Part shown: in pieces, positions 46,741-56,385 of the stretch
Position numbering within the stretch: position 1 is the first letter of the stretch
How the letters are laid out: the number at the start of each line of letters is the position of its first letter
From: Granulicella sp. L60
GTDB taxonomy: Bacteria > Acidobacteriota > Terriglobia > Terriglobales > Acidobacteriaceae
Direction of reading: 5' to 3'
DNA length: 64,000 nt
Assembly (NCBI RefSeq): GCF_009765825.1
Contig: NZ_LMUR01000010.1
Location: 437,288 to 501,287 of the forward strand
Notes under the pieces: generated by a model
The model's database searches: none
Seen by the model: the letters and a program-made list of their open reading frames with translations, nothing else
What the model was told of the DNA's origin: nothing
Program-made: the position numbers and the translations under genes

Positions 46741-47717
46741 TAAAAAATTGCCAATCGCTTTTCCTGCGCGTAATTCAACTAACTCTGCCACTCTCCTGCA
46801 CTATCGGACATTCGCACTTCGAAGAATCCATCCTCAAACCGATCGCTGAGCAGGCGTGAGGAAGACGGCGACACAAACTGAGAGGGACGACACGGCAAAA
46901 GCCATGGCTAGAGAGTTGGTTGCAGATCCCTGAAACTTGACCCATCATTTCTATGTGCAATAACGACTGCCATTGAGCAGAATCCTGTAATCACCGGAGA
47001 TGGCCATAGTGTTTGTGATCGCTGCTGTATCGTGGGTCACCCCATCTACCCTTCGTCTCGGAGTTCATCACGCTTACCCCGGCATCCCGAAATTGGCCAG
47101 CGCTGTAGATGCAGTCGACGCTTCAATTTCTCCGCGTGCAATCCGCCAGAGAGATGTCTAGGTCTCGATGTAGATAGTGGACAAGACTAAATATCTCCAG
47201 AATCGCAGCGAGTTGATTGTTGTGTGGAGGAGTTCGATAAAACAGCCTCTATGCATCCAACACCTTCGAGGTAAGTCGACGCCAGCGTAGAAATATACGG
47301 CGATCAGTTGCCGATTAATGCTTCGTGCTTGCCAGGGCACTAGATACCGGAGGGGCCGCGGGCTATATCGCTCGCTAATTATCCCTGAATCAGGAATACA
47401 TTCACTTCATCGCCGCCAAAGCGAATCGCCTTAAAACGACCTTTAAGCTTTCCAACTTTGAACTCTGCTTGTCGTGCTGCGGAGAATATTGTGGAAGTTG
47501 GTTATAAAGCTCGGTTAGTGGCAGCGATAGCTTCGCGATCCAACGCAGTCATCGCGGGTACCACAAACAAGGAGACTGGATCTGCCGAGAGCTAATTCGG
47601 TGCTGGAGAATTGCAGAGACTCGACAACCTTAGATTCTTCAGCTTGCTTTGGTGGATGCGATTGGGTACAAGGGATGCGTTACAGCGGGAAGACCCCTGC
47701 TAGGAGATCGACTTCGA

Positions 47718-47945
47718 ATGAAACGCTTGCTGGTAGCTCTCGCCGTCTTTTTTGTGCTTGTACAACCTGCGATCGGACGAGCACAGATTACAGCCTCTGT
47801 GATGCCGACAGCTGAACCAGTTAATACGCATGCGACGCCCGAGGCGCGCGCACTGCTACACGAACTCGACTCGATCTCCGGACGAGCGACGCTTACTGGA
47901 CAGCATAACTTTCCGAATCAAGTCTCGCGCTGGACCCGCGCATAG
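47718..47945 (+). pseudogene. Truncated start of a secreted glycoside hydrolase (GH26-like)
   Basis: ATG 47718, with GGAG at 47703, opens a signal peptide (LLVALAVFFVLVQPAIGRAQ) and then TPEARALLHELDSISG, RATLTGQHNFPN and QVSRW before a stop at 47945. The 'ISG..TLTGQHN' string is the N-terminal segment of GH26-like mannanase relatives. Only about 75 codons remain of an enzyme that should exceed 300 residues. No continuation is visible in any frame downstream. It is best read as the surviving head of a deleted gene. Confidence 0.55.
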
Positions 47946-48392
47946 TCTCACGCGAGATGGCGACAGGTCATTCCTAGCAGTTGGCTCTGGGGTGGGCGTG
48001 CGCTGACACGAGTGACTTGATTGTCTGAAGCAATCTCCGGAGGGTTCCGTATGCTTTTCTTTGAAGCGTAAGGTGCTGCCAGCGAGCAAGGTTGCCGGTG
48101 CCTTCGCTTCGTTGGAGTGGTTACGCGGACCTTTCGTGGCTGGGCAGGGGTTTGAGCGAATCTGCAGTGAAATTCGTCCCACCGCGAGGACTGCCCTCAT
48201 CGAGATGATGTCTGCGCAAAACGTATGAGTCGCGATACATCGGTTCCAGCTTAGCCGCTAATGAAACTAATTGTTAGCGGCAGAGGTCCGGACGGACTGA
48301 CTATAGAAAGTTCATGATCATTCAAGATTGGGATTATGAGAAAAGAAAGTAAGCGGATGATCAAATCTTTCGTATTCAAGTTTTCGCGTTAG

Positions 48393-48422
48393 TTGACAAC
48401 TGTTGCTCGGCATCTCTATATT
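48393..48422 (+). promoter_or_regulatory. Promoter of TonB receptor 48803
   Basis: TTGACA (48393-48398), 18-nt spacer, TATATT (48417-48422). Both boxes are near consensus. Confidence 0.72.
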
Positions 48423-48435
48423 TTTTCAGACGCGA

Positions 48436-48449
48436 TGATAACGATATCA
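48436..48449. promoter_or_regulatory. Candidate LacI-family operator, site 4
   Basis: TGATAACGATATCA, the exact reverse complement of site 1, starting 13 nt after the -10 box of the receptor promoter. A bound repressor here would cover the first transcribed bases. Confidence 0.7.
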
Positions 48450-48802
48450 CGTTGACCGAATATTCAATTAGAGAAGCGAGAGGATGCATGGTCACTCATC
48501 TATCCAGCCTTGAACTATCACTCAATATCGCTCAAGTCATAGCTCACAGTTCGAGTCGAGATCAACTGGAGAAGTTTTGACAAGATGTCATCGTCGTTCC
48601 AAGGAAGAGTGAAAGCTCAATGAATCGTGTGTTTGCGACGGCATAGCTTTTGATTTCAGGCTGATCGGGTTCAATTCATGATTTTTTATCTGAGGTAAAC
48701 GTTTCCGGTCAATAAATTTAGTCTTCAGCCGTATTAAAAACAGAATCACAACCAGAAATGCCAATGGTCTTGCATGGCGTTTCGAGATGTTGAGGCCCCG
48801 AA

Positions 48803-51800
48803 ATGATAAAGATTCAAATAAGGAAGTTTTTTGTATTCAGCAGCTTTATCACTATTTTGCTGCTTGTATCAGACCTTGCCAAGGCTCAAAACATCACGGC
48901 AGACATTCTCGGAACAGTAACGGATAGTACTGGCGCCATCGTCCCAAATGCGGAAGTTGCGATTGAGAACTCTGGAACACACGAAACCCGAAAAACCGTC
49001 ACTAATTCTGCGGGCGAATACACCTTCACGCTGTTGCCGATTGGCACCTACGGGCTGCGGATTTCGGCGCCAGGCTTTTCCATCTTTAGCGAGCCTACAA
49101 TACCGGTCTCCGCAGGAGACCGACGGCGCATTGATGCAAGATTGCAGCTGGGCTCTTTGAATGAGCGCATCGTCGTAACTGACGCGCCACCCGTGCTCCA
49201 GACGGATGATTCAACCGTCGGCACTACCATCAGCGGAGATGCGGTTCAGAATCTTCCGACAAACGGACGAAACTTCATCAACCTCGCACAGCTCGTGCCC
49301 GGTGCAAATTCGGGAACAGCGAACTCCATCGCGAGCGGCTCGCGCCCTGACGATCGACGCGAAACCTCCGCGGTCTCCGTAAACGGCCAGAGCACGATGG
49401 TCAATACGGAGCAGATTGATGGGCTGGACAACAACGAGCGCATTATCGGCACCATCGGCATCCGCCCATCAATCGATGCAATTCAAGAGTTCCGCGTTGA
49501 GACAAACCAGTACACCGCGGAGGTAGGGCGGACCGCTGCAGCTGTCATCAACATTTTGACCAAGTCGGGCACAAACACCTTCCACGGCTCGGTGTATGAA
49601 TTCCTGCGCAACGACAAGCTTGACGCGCGTGACTACTTCGCCACCACAGGCTCGAAGCCAGAGTTTCGCCAAAACCAATTTGGGGGCTCCATCGGCGGCC
49701 CGATCATTCGCGATAAGAGCTTCTTCTTCGCTGATTTTGAAGGGCTGCGCCGTGTGCAAGGCACGACCAGTACCGTTACTGTTCCTACCCTCTTCGAAGA
49801 ACAAAATCCAGGAAACTTTTCCGATGCAGGTGGTCCGGTCTTGACGCAAGCTCAGCTCAATCCGATCGCGCTCAACTATTACAAGCTGTACCCAGCACCA
49901 AACAAAGCAGGCTTCTCAAACAACTTCGTGAGCTCTCCGAACGACACGCAGAACGCGGAACTGGCTGATATACGTTTCGACGAGCATTTCAATCAGAACA
50001 ATCTCTTCTTTGTCCGCTACTCCATCAATAGAACCAACACGAACACTCCAGGACCTTTTCCTGCCGTCAATGGCATTCAACCGGGCGGCAATGTCTATGG
50101 TGAAGACGGGACGTCGAACCAGCAGGAGCAGAACGTCGCCCTCAATTTCGTTCACGTCTTTACGCCATCCGTCCTACTCGAGCTAAAAGCTGGTTACACC
50201 CGTATTAACAATGCTTCGTTGCCGCTGAACTTCGGTAACTCTGTTTCGTCGCAGTTCGGACTGACAGGGGCAAATTATGCGGATCCGACATCTCATTTCC
50301 TGACGCCCTTTGTGCCGAGCGGATATGGATCTGTAGGCGATGGCGAGTATCTGCCGCTGCAGGATCTTGATAATACCTTTCAATACAATGGCTCGCTCTC
50401 GGTCAACAAGGGCAACCACAGTATGAAGATAGGAGCTACGCTGATTCGGCGCCAGGCGACCAATATTCAGAGTGCATTTGCTGCCGGAGCTTTCACCTTC
50501 AATGACAACTTTGCGGCGAACCAAGTAGCCGCAGGTCTGTTGGCCCCGTGCAATAACCAACAGGCAGATACCTGCACTCTCATCTCCATGCTTCAAGGAA
50601 CAGCTTTTTCGGCTCAGCGGAGCAATCAGTTGTTTCCCATCTCCTATCGCACGTGGGAGCCGAGCGTTTACTTCCAGGACAACTGGCATGCTCTGCCGTG
50701 GCTGACGCTGAATTTAGGCGTTCGTTACGACGTTTTCACGCCCTATACAGAAAAGCACAATCGGCTATCCAATCTCGACCCGGCGACCGGCACACTGATT
50801 CTCGCGGGCGTAAACGGCGTGAATGACGCGGCTGGTGTCAAAACCGACTACAGTAACTTGGCTCCTCGTTTCGGATTTGCGGCTACGCTGCCTCATAAGG
50901 CAGTTCTGCGCGGCGGCTTCGGAATAAGCTTCTTTCCAGACAACTATGGCACCTCGGGTGATCGGCAGAATCAGCCCTTCGTCTATAACTTTCAGCCCGC
51001 TCCCGAGTACAACATCTCGCAAGGCCTTCCCGTCCCGGTTCTCGACAACGGTCAAATCACAAACCCGCAGGGCGCCATTGCAAACGCTATGGACCTGAAC
51101 TTCCGCAACGCTTACATGTACCAGACCAGTCTGACGTACGAACAGCAAATCGGTTCTAATGTACTCACCGTTACTTATGTCAGCGATATCGGCCGCCATC
51201 TGGCACAGTTCATTCCAAACATCGATGTGCCGCTACCCTCAGCGCAAGCCTACCAGGACAACTGTGCTCCAGCTGGCAGCAGTGCCTGCCTCGCGCTGCC
51301 GACGCTCCAATCAGTTCGTCCGTTCAACAACACATTGCCGAACATAACCAGCATCACGCAGACCTACAGCCATGGCGTCTCTTATTACAACGCCGCCGAG
51401 GTTGCCTTTCAGCGCCGCATTAATCGTGGGCTTACCTTCAATGTGAACTACACCCTCGCCCATATGTTGGACAACGCCGCGGATTTGAACCAGGACAATC
51501 AGGCGGGTTACGGCCTGATTCCCTCGCAGATCTCCACCTACGATTACGGCAACAGCGACGCAGATGTGCGAAACCGCCTCGCCGGCTCTTTCAACTACCA
51601 GCTCCCCTTCGGCCAGAGTCTGACTGGCTATAAGAGGATCATCGCTGGAGGATGGAGCACAAACGGCATTCTGGTCTGGCAGTCAGGTTTGCCCTTCACC
51701 GTGCAAAACAATGTGCCACAGATCAATACAGGCGCGGGAGATGACCGGCCCAACCTGATCGGAAATCCCACGCTGAGTCACCCAACCAACGCGCAGTACT

Positions 51801-52090
51801 TCAATGTGGCAGCCTTCCAACCGCAGGCGTTTGGAACCGCGGGTAGCGCACCGCGCAATCCGCTGCATGGACCGCACTATCGCCACTTTGACTTCTCAGC
51901 CTTCAAGCAGTTTCCAGTGCATGAGAATGTCCACCTGGAGTTCCGAACAGAGATCTTCAATCTAACCAACACGGCTAGTTTTGCCGTTCCGAACTCCGCC
52001 CTCGGTACGAACGGCGTAGGTTCGGTTAGTGGTGACGCACCGTATTACACCCCTCGAGAAATTCAGTTCGCCCTCAAGCTGCTTTTCTAA
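48803..52090 (+). CDS. TonB-dependent receptor, Oar-like
   Basis: This outer-membrane receptor has 1095 residues, with a signal peptide (cut near LAKAQN), a carboxypeptidase-regulatory-like domain (about 33-110, GTVTDSTGAIVPNAEVAIEN), a plug (VQNLPTNGRNFINLAQLVPGA; GRTAAAVINILTKSGTNTFHG) and a barrel ending in KLLF. The ribosome site is weak (TTGAGG far from the ATG). It is preceded by a long leader with promoter and LacI-type operator, and followed by an O-acetylesterase and an alpha-galactosidase gene. It may therefore import an acetylated, galactose-bearing glycan fragment. That substrate is inference from neighbours. Confidence 0.92.
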   Translation: MIKIQIRKFFVFSSFITILLLVSDLAKAQNITADILGTVTDSTGAIVPNAEVAIENSGTHETRKTVTNSAGEYTFTLLPIGTYGLRISAPGFSIFSEPTIPVSAGDRRRIDARLQLGSLNERIVVTDAPPVLQTDDSTVGTTISGDAVQNLPTNGRNFINLAQLVPGANSGTANSIASGSRPDDRRETSAVSVNGQSTMVNTEQIDGLDNNERIIGTIGIRPSIDAIQEFRVETNQYTAEVGRTAAAVINILTKSGTNTFHGSVYEFLRNDKLDARDYFATTGSKPEFRQNQFGGSIGGPIIRDKSFFFADFEGLRRVQGTTSTVTVPTLFEEQNPGNFSDAGGPVLTQAQLNPIALNYYKLYPAPNKAGFSNNFVSSPNDTQNAELADIRFDEHFNQNNLFFVRYSINRTNTNTPGPFPAVNGIQPGGNVYGEDGTSNQQEQNVALNFVHVFTPSVLLELKAGYTRINNASLPLNFGNSVSSQFGLTGANYADPTSHFLTPFVPSGYGSVGDGEYLPLQDLDNTFQYNGSLSVNKGNHSMKIGATLIRRQATNIQSAFAAGAFTFNDNFAANQVAAGLLAPCNNQQADTCTLISMLQGTAFSAQRSNQLFPISYRTWEPSVYFQDNWHALPWLTLNLGVRYDVFTPYTEKHNRLSNLDPATGTLILAGVNGVNDAAGVKTDYSNLAPRFGFAATLPHKAVLRGGFGISFFPDNYGTSGDRQNQPFVYNFQPAPEYNISQGLPVPVLDNGQITNPQGAIANAMDLNFRNAYMYQTSLTYEQQIGSNVLTVTYVSDIGRHLAQFIPNIDVPLPSAQAYQDNCAPAGSSACLALPTLQSVRPFNNTLPNITSITQTYSHGVSYYNAAEVAFQRRINRGLTFNVNYTLAHMLDNAADLNQDNQAGYGLIPSQISTYDYGNSDADVRNRLAGSFNYQLPFGQSLTGYKRIIAGGWSTNGILVWQSGLPFTVQNNVPQINTGAGDDRPNLIGNPTLSHPTNAQYFNVAAFQPQAFGTAGSAPRNPLHGPHYRHFDFSAFKQFPVHENVHLEFRTEIFNLTNTASFAVPNSALGTNGVGSVSGDAPYYTPREIQFALKLLF

Positions 52091-52117
52091 AGAACGGGTC
52101 ATGTACTTCATTTCGAT

Positions 52118-52148
52118 ACTGCACCTCGCTGGCAAGCCGAGGTGCAGT
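52118..52148 (+). terminator. Hairpin after TonB receptor gene, weak terminator
   Basis: A perfect 11-bp stem (ACTGCACCTCG / CGAGGTGCAGT) with 9-nt loop, 28 bases after the stop codon. No T-run follows, so it may only reduce read-through into the esterase gene. Confidence 0.5.
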
Positions 52149-52312
52149 GTTGCCATCATCCCTAACTAGTAAGCCGTGGAAATCTATGACAGGCCAAGTC
52201 GCTTGTGCTCGCGTGAAGGCGCGATGCGCGCTCACTGCCGCGTTGTAATCTGGACTCGATGAAAGCATCGCCGGTTCGAACGAAATGTCGTGCAGAAAGA
52301 GAGAATTCTCTG

Positions 52313-53863
52313 ATGGGTAAACGCTTTCAATCTTCTATCGTTGGGTGGATGTTCTTCGCAGCCGTTGGCGCGTGCCAAGTATCCGCGGAGGTTCGTCTTC
52401 CTCAGATCATCAGCGATCACGCCGTCTTGCAGCGGCAGGTTCCAATTCACATCTGGGGTTGGGCCGCCTCTGAAGAGCGCGTTAGCGTAACCCTTCATTC
52501 GCAATCGCGATCAGTAAATGCAAATAGCTATGGTGAGTGGAGCGTGTGGCTTCAGCCGGAAGAGGCTGGCGGCCCTTACACCCTTACGGTGAATGGCACA
52601 GCGCCGAGCAGTCATCCGCTCATCTTCTCCGACATCCTCATTGGTGATGTGTGGCTCGCGTCCGGCCAATCGAATATGGAAATGCCACTGCGTGGGTTTC
52701 CTGGCTCCGCTGTTGTAAATAATGCCGAGACGGAGATAGCAGCTGCCAATCATCCACAGATCCGGCTGCTGCGGGTTGAGCATAAAGTCTCCGACATACC
52801 TGTCAATGATATTGGCAGCCACTGGACACTTTGCACGCCGCAGACTGCATCCGAATTTTCCGCAGTGGCTTATTTCTTCGGACGTGGAGTTAGCGACTCT
52901 GAGCACGTTCCCATCGGCCTCATCGACTCCACCTGGGGCGGCACTCCGATCGAGTCTTGGATGAGCCTCGATGCTCTTAGCAGTGATGCCTCGCTCATGC
53001 CGGCCTTCGCGACCCGCGCCCGTTTTGCCGACGAACAGACCCGGTTGGAGCAGGTTGAAGCGGCTGAAAAACGAGAGGACGAGGCCGCTTTACAGGCACA
53101 TCAACCGAAGCCGAAACATCCCTGGCATCCCCTAGAAGGCTCCTGGTTGCCAGCAGGCCTTTATAACGGCATGATTGCGCCACTCACGCCCTACTCGCTG
53201 AAAGGATTCCTTTGGTACCAAGGCGAGACCAACAGCGCGCCAGAGCGGGCACCGCTTTATGCCAAACTGTTTCCCGCGATGATCGCTGACTGGCGAACCC
53301 AATGGCGACAGGGCAACCTGCCTTTTCTCTACGTCCAGATCTCTAGCTTTCATTCAGATGGAGAGATCTGGGGCGTGATCCGCGATGCGCAGAGACGTAC
53401 ACTGGCCGTTGCCAACACAGCCATGGCCGTCTCGCTAGACGTAGGCGATCCTGCCAACGTACATCCACCAGACAAGCAGACCGTAGGGGCACGTCTGGCA
53501 CTGACTGCAAATGGGATGGTCTACCACCACGCCTCCAGCTACGCAGGGCCGCTCTTCCGCCAAGCGACAGCGGAGGCCCAAGGCATGCGTGTTTGGTTCG
53601 ATAATGCTTCCGGCGGCCTTCACGTTGGTGGACTGTCACCGACCGGCGTTTCTTCATCGAGCAGCTTCCAGTCAGCCTTCGAGCTTGCGGGAGACGACCA
53701 CCGATTCTATCCCGCTCATGCTGTGGTGCAAGACGAGACGGTACTCGTCACCAGCCCTGCAGTGCCCGATCCACGCTACGTTCGGTACGCCTGGGACAAT
53801 GAATCTAGGGGCGGTCTGTACAACCAATCCGATCTGCCGGCCTCGACCTTCACTTCTGAGTAG
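52313..53863 (+). CDS. Sialate O-acetylesterase-like SGNH hydrolase, secreted
   Basis: This 516-residue enzyme is of the DUF303/SASA type, which removes O-acetyl groups from sugars such as sialic acid or plant glycans. ATG 52313 is preferred (purine-rich AGAGAGAA upstream, then a signal peptide ending near VSAEV); the ATG at 52259 adds a charged leader that would spoil the signal. VRLPQIISDHAVLQR is the family's N-terminal motif. The nucleophile is in ASGQSNMEM (S120), the KGFLWYQGETN segment carries the second block, and VHPPDKQTVGARLA the catalytic Asp/His region. With the alpha-galactosidase gene downstream it forms a small debranching pair. Confidence 0.88.
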   Translation: MGKRFQSSIVGWMFFAAVGACQVSAEVRLPQIISDHAVLQRQVPIHIWGWAASEERVSVTLHSQSRSVNANSYGEWSVWLQPEEAGGPYTLTVNGTAPSSHPLIFSDILIGDVWLASGQSNMEMPLRGFPGSAVVNNAETEIAAANHPQIRLLRVEHKVSDIPVNDIGSHWTLCTPQTASEFSAVAYFFGRGVSDSEHVPIGLIDSTWGGTPIESWMSLDALSSDASLMPAFATRARFADEQTRLEQVEAAEKREDEAALQAHQPKPKHPWHPLEGSWLPAGLYNGMIAPLTPYSLKGFLWYQGETNSAPERAPLYAKLFPAMIADWRTQWRQGNLPFLYVQISSFHSDGEIWGVIRDAQRRTLAVANTAMAVSLDVGDPANVHPPDKQTVGARLALTANGMVYHHASSYAGPLFRQATAEAQGMRVWFDNASGGLHVGGLSPTGVSSSSSFQSAFELAGDDHRFYPAHAVVQDETVLVTSPAVPDPRYVRYAWDNESRGGLYNQSDLPASTFTSE

Positions 53864-54106
53864 TACCCACTATATTTTGCTGCAAAGGCGGTTGGAAGAA
53901 GGGGAGGCAGGACTTCAATTCCCGCACCACCGAAGTCCCCAGCGCCTCCTAAGTCGGCAACTCTAGTGCAGTTGCCCGATCAGTTGTGTAGAGCGCTCTT
54001 CTCGAAAGTAGTGATGCTAACCGACGCAAGAGTCGTTAGGCTTTCCAAGCCGGCTTTATCCGGTGGTAGACGATACCGGCAATATTTAGGATATTGGAGA
54101 TATTTT

Positions 54107-55294
54107 GTGAATAACCGAGGTTTCCTTGCAGTCTGTCTCTTTTTCTTCCTGCCGGTCGCACACGCGCAAGAGAAGCCCGAGCCACCGCGCACGGCCAATG
54201 GTCTTAGCCTGACGCCTCCGATGGGCTGGAATAGCTGGAACAAGTTTGCATGCAATATCAGTGAGGATAAGGTTCGCCAGGCGGCAGACCAGATGGTTTC
54301 AAGCGGACTCAAGACCGCCGGCTACGAGTACATCGTCATCGATGACTGTTGGCAAGGGGAGCGCGATGCCGACGGACAAACCACCGCCGATAAGTCCAAG
54401 TTTCCGACTGGGATCAAGGCGCTCGCGGATTACGTTCATGCGCGAGGACTGAAGTTCGGAATTTACTCCGATGCCGGTACGAAAACCTGTGGTGGGCGCC
54501 CTGGTAGCCGGGGCCATGAGTATCAGGACGCTCTTCAATATGCCGCCTGGGGAGTTGACTACCTGAAGTATGACTGGTGCAACGTGGGCACCCAGGACGC
54601 GAAGTCCTCTTACCTGACCATGAGCGACGCACTACGCGCCACGGGCAGGCCAATCGTTTTCAGCATGTGCGAGTGGGGCACGGCGAAGCCCTGGCTCTGG
54701 GCCTCGAACGTTGGCAATCTATGGCGGACCACCGGGGACATCTGGGATCACTGGCAGGGGCACAAAACCTACAGCCTCGGAATGATGGACATAGTGGATC
54801 TTCAGGTCGGACTTTCCTCCTTCTCAGGACCAGGTCATTGGAACGATCCCGACATGCTCGAGGTCGGCAATGGCGGTATGACAACGGAAGAATACCGCTC
54901 CCATTTCAGCCTGTGGGCAGAGCTGGCAGCACCGCTCATGGCGGGAAACGACTTGAGCGCGATGTCTCCGGAGACGAAGGAAATTCTTACCAATGCCGAA
55001 GTGATTGCAGTGGACCAAGACGCCCTCGGCAAACAAGGCGACCGTGTCAAGAAGGATGGCGATCTCGAGGTCTGGTCCCGTCCTCTCAAGGATGGCGGCC
55101 GAGCTGTCGTCCTACTCAATCGCAGCGAGACATCGAGAAAAGTCGCAGTGTCTTGGGAAGACCTTGGATACCCCCATTCCTTGAAGCTTCACGTTCGTGA
55201 CCTCTGGCAGCACAAGGATCTGCCGCCAAGCGCCGGGGAATTTGAGACTCCAGTCGCCTCACATGGCGTAGTGATGCTCAGGCTCGGATTCTGA
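54107..55294 (+). CDS. Alpha-galactosidase, GH27 family, secreted
   Basis: This 395-residue enzyme cleaves terminal alpha-1,6- or alpha-1,3-galactose. GTG 54107 is chosen as start, with GGAG eight bases upstream and an immediate signal peptide (FLAVCLFFFLPVAHAQE). A longer frame from 53966 adds residues with no family match. The barrel opens with LTPPMGWNSWNKF. The nucleophile is in YLKYDWCN (D156) and the acid/base lies in WNDPDMLEVGNG (D247 region). IVIDDCWQ and the paired cysteines match eukaryotic-type GH27. A C-terminal beta-domain ends the protein. It differs strongly from the modular lipoprotein enzyme at 721, so the locus has two kinds of alpha-galactosidase. Confidence 0.93.
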   Translation: MNNRGFLAVCLFFFLPVAHAQEKPEPPRTANGLSLTPPMGWNSWNKFACNISEDKVRQAADQMVSSGLKTAGYEYIVIDDCWQGERDADGQTTADKSKFPTGIKALADYVHARGLKFGIYSDAGTKTCGGRPGSRGHEYQDALQYAAWGVDYLKYDWCNVGTQDAKSSYLTMSDALRATGRPIVFSMCEWGTAKPWLWASNVGNLWRTTGDIWDHWQGHKTYSLGMMDIVDLQVGLSSFSGPGHWNDPDMLEVGNGGMTTEEYRSHFSLWAELAAPLMAGNDLSAMSPETKEILTNAEVIAVDQDALGKQGDRVKKDGDLEVWSRPLKDGGRAVVLLNRSETSRKVAVSWEDLGYPHSLKLHVRDLWQHKDLPPSAGEFETPVASHGVVMLRLGF

Positions 55295-55316
55295 TCCGAG
55301 ACGCAACCAGGACACG

Positions 55317-55574
55317 ATGTCAATCTTTAAAAGCGCGATCTTCGTCGTAGCGATTACCTGCGCCGGATTTACGGCGACAGATCCTTCAGCCACAGCTCAA
55401 CATGTATCGGCAGATATTGCGTGGGGACGTGCGCAGAGTCTTCAGCACGGGATCGATGCAAGTTTGTGGTTTGCTCAGTCACGCGACTACACGGTTGAGC
55501 GCCTTCGTTCCTTCACAACAGAAGACGACATTACCCTCATGGAGAAGCTCGGTTTCGACCATGTCCGTCTGAGC
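55317..55574 (+). pseudogene. Truncated start of a GH5 cellulase-family gene
   Basis: An ATG at 55317, 22 bases after the alpha-galactosidase stop, begins a signal peptide and then GIDASLWFAQSRDYTVERL, TTEDDITLMEKLGFDHVRLS. This is the N-terminal segment of acidobacterial GH5 enzymes (the 'GiN.s.WFaq' and 'GFDHVRLS' blocks). The family sequence ends abruptly at about 55574. The frame runs on to a stop at 55652 through bases that read as cytochrome bd on the other strand. Only about 85 of an expected 350 or more codons remain. Confidence 0.7.
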
Positions 55575-55760
55575 CCGAAGATCTCCGCCCAGAATCTGGC
55601 ATCCTTGTTGTATTCTTCGTCCCGAGTCTTGGATGCGCGCCATTTCCAGTAAACCAAGAACCATGCCAGCCCCATCGTGAGTTGCGGGAAGAGGTAGTAA
55701 TGATGGTGAAGACAAACTGGAAGTGCTGCAAAATTCGGGATCTGACAAGCTTGTGTCCAT
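55571..55760 (-). pseudogene. Relic of cytochrome bd oxidase subunit I, N-terminal end, two frameshifts
   Basis: Read on the minus strand, ATG at 55760 gives MDTSLSDPEF. A missing T near 55730 shifts the frame to LQHFQFVFTI, and a further short loss near 55705 shifts it to HYYLFPQLTMGLAWFLVYW, then DEEYNKDARFWAEIFGL. Joined, these form the first membrane helix and loop of a CydA/CIO-type quinol oxidase subunit (the 'RxQFxFTI.FHyLFPqLTmGLa' pattern). It stops at about 55571, exactly where the oppositely oriented GH5 relic ends. CydA should be about 450 residues, so only the first 60 remain. Confidence 0.65.
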
Positions 55761-56087
55761 TGTATTTCTTTGAAGTACAGCTTGTTTCGGTGATCATCAT
55801 CACTCGTCTGCCGGATAGGGACCGAGAACGCTCACCGACGTGGCGTCGAAGTAATCTAGCCATCGGCGACAGAGGCCCCAACCAACCGTGTGGGTTGGTG
55901 GGGCTGGGGCTGGAACTGTCTATGCGAGCAATATCGTAGGCAGCACCTATTCCTTTTCGGCAGTCGCCATCGCCGGACAGCTCAACGTCGCCGGACAGAC
56001 AAACGGCAAGTACGCCATCTTCCTCATAGGCAAGGACTCCACACAGCCCTGGGCCATCTATCTCCTGCAATCGAATTGAGGTGGAGC

Positions 56088-56355
56088 ATGTTCGAACAAG
56101 GATTTCTCTTTTCGTTAGGGTTTGCGTCCGGTTTGCTTTGTCTTCTCCTTCCTCTTCGTCGGGACGGTTGTATTGTTTGAGCAATTCCATAAGTTCCTTC
56201 AGAAGCCGAAGAAGAGGAACGGAGCGATCGATATTCGCCAATGGCAGCGGCGGGCACCCGCGACGAGAGACGCTGGAGGATTTCCGGCCTGCGGGTTAGT
56301 GGTCCGGCGATTTACCAAGAGCAACGAAAAGGGTCGTTTAGGATGGGTGATTTGA
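56088..56355 (+). pseudogene. Possible relic of a small membrane protein
   Basis: An ATG at 56088 opens MFEQGFLFSLGFASGL. After a one-base shift the neighbouring frame continues with VCFVFSFLFVGTVVLFEQF and the basic tail KFLQKPKKRNGAID. Together they would make a single-span membrane protein with a positive cytoplasmic tail. It is unrecognised, and the frame change means it is not intact. Confidence 0.22.
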
Positions 56356-56385
56356 AACAGCGAATCGCAAAAGGAGCCGTGTCTG

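Larger units (their letters stand above)
46593..47717. other. Intergenic region upstream of TonB receptor 46592
   Basis: Apart from the promoter and operator at 46686-46740, I see nothing that reads as a gene. Short open stretches on both strands between 46775 and 47590 lack starts, ribosome sites or recognisable motifs. It is probably decayed sequence. Confidence 0.5.
47946..48802. other. Non-coding stretch before TonB receptor 48803
   Basis: No gene is recognised. It contains the promoter at 48393-48422, operator site 4, and a leader of about 370 nt before the receptor start. Confidence 0.5.

Noticed and set aside
46775..47590. Short frames on both strands in the large gap
   Set aside because: I looked for a transposase or decayed hydrolase and found only brief stretches without starts or motifs.
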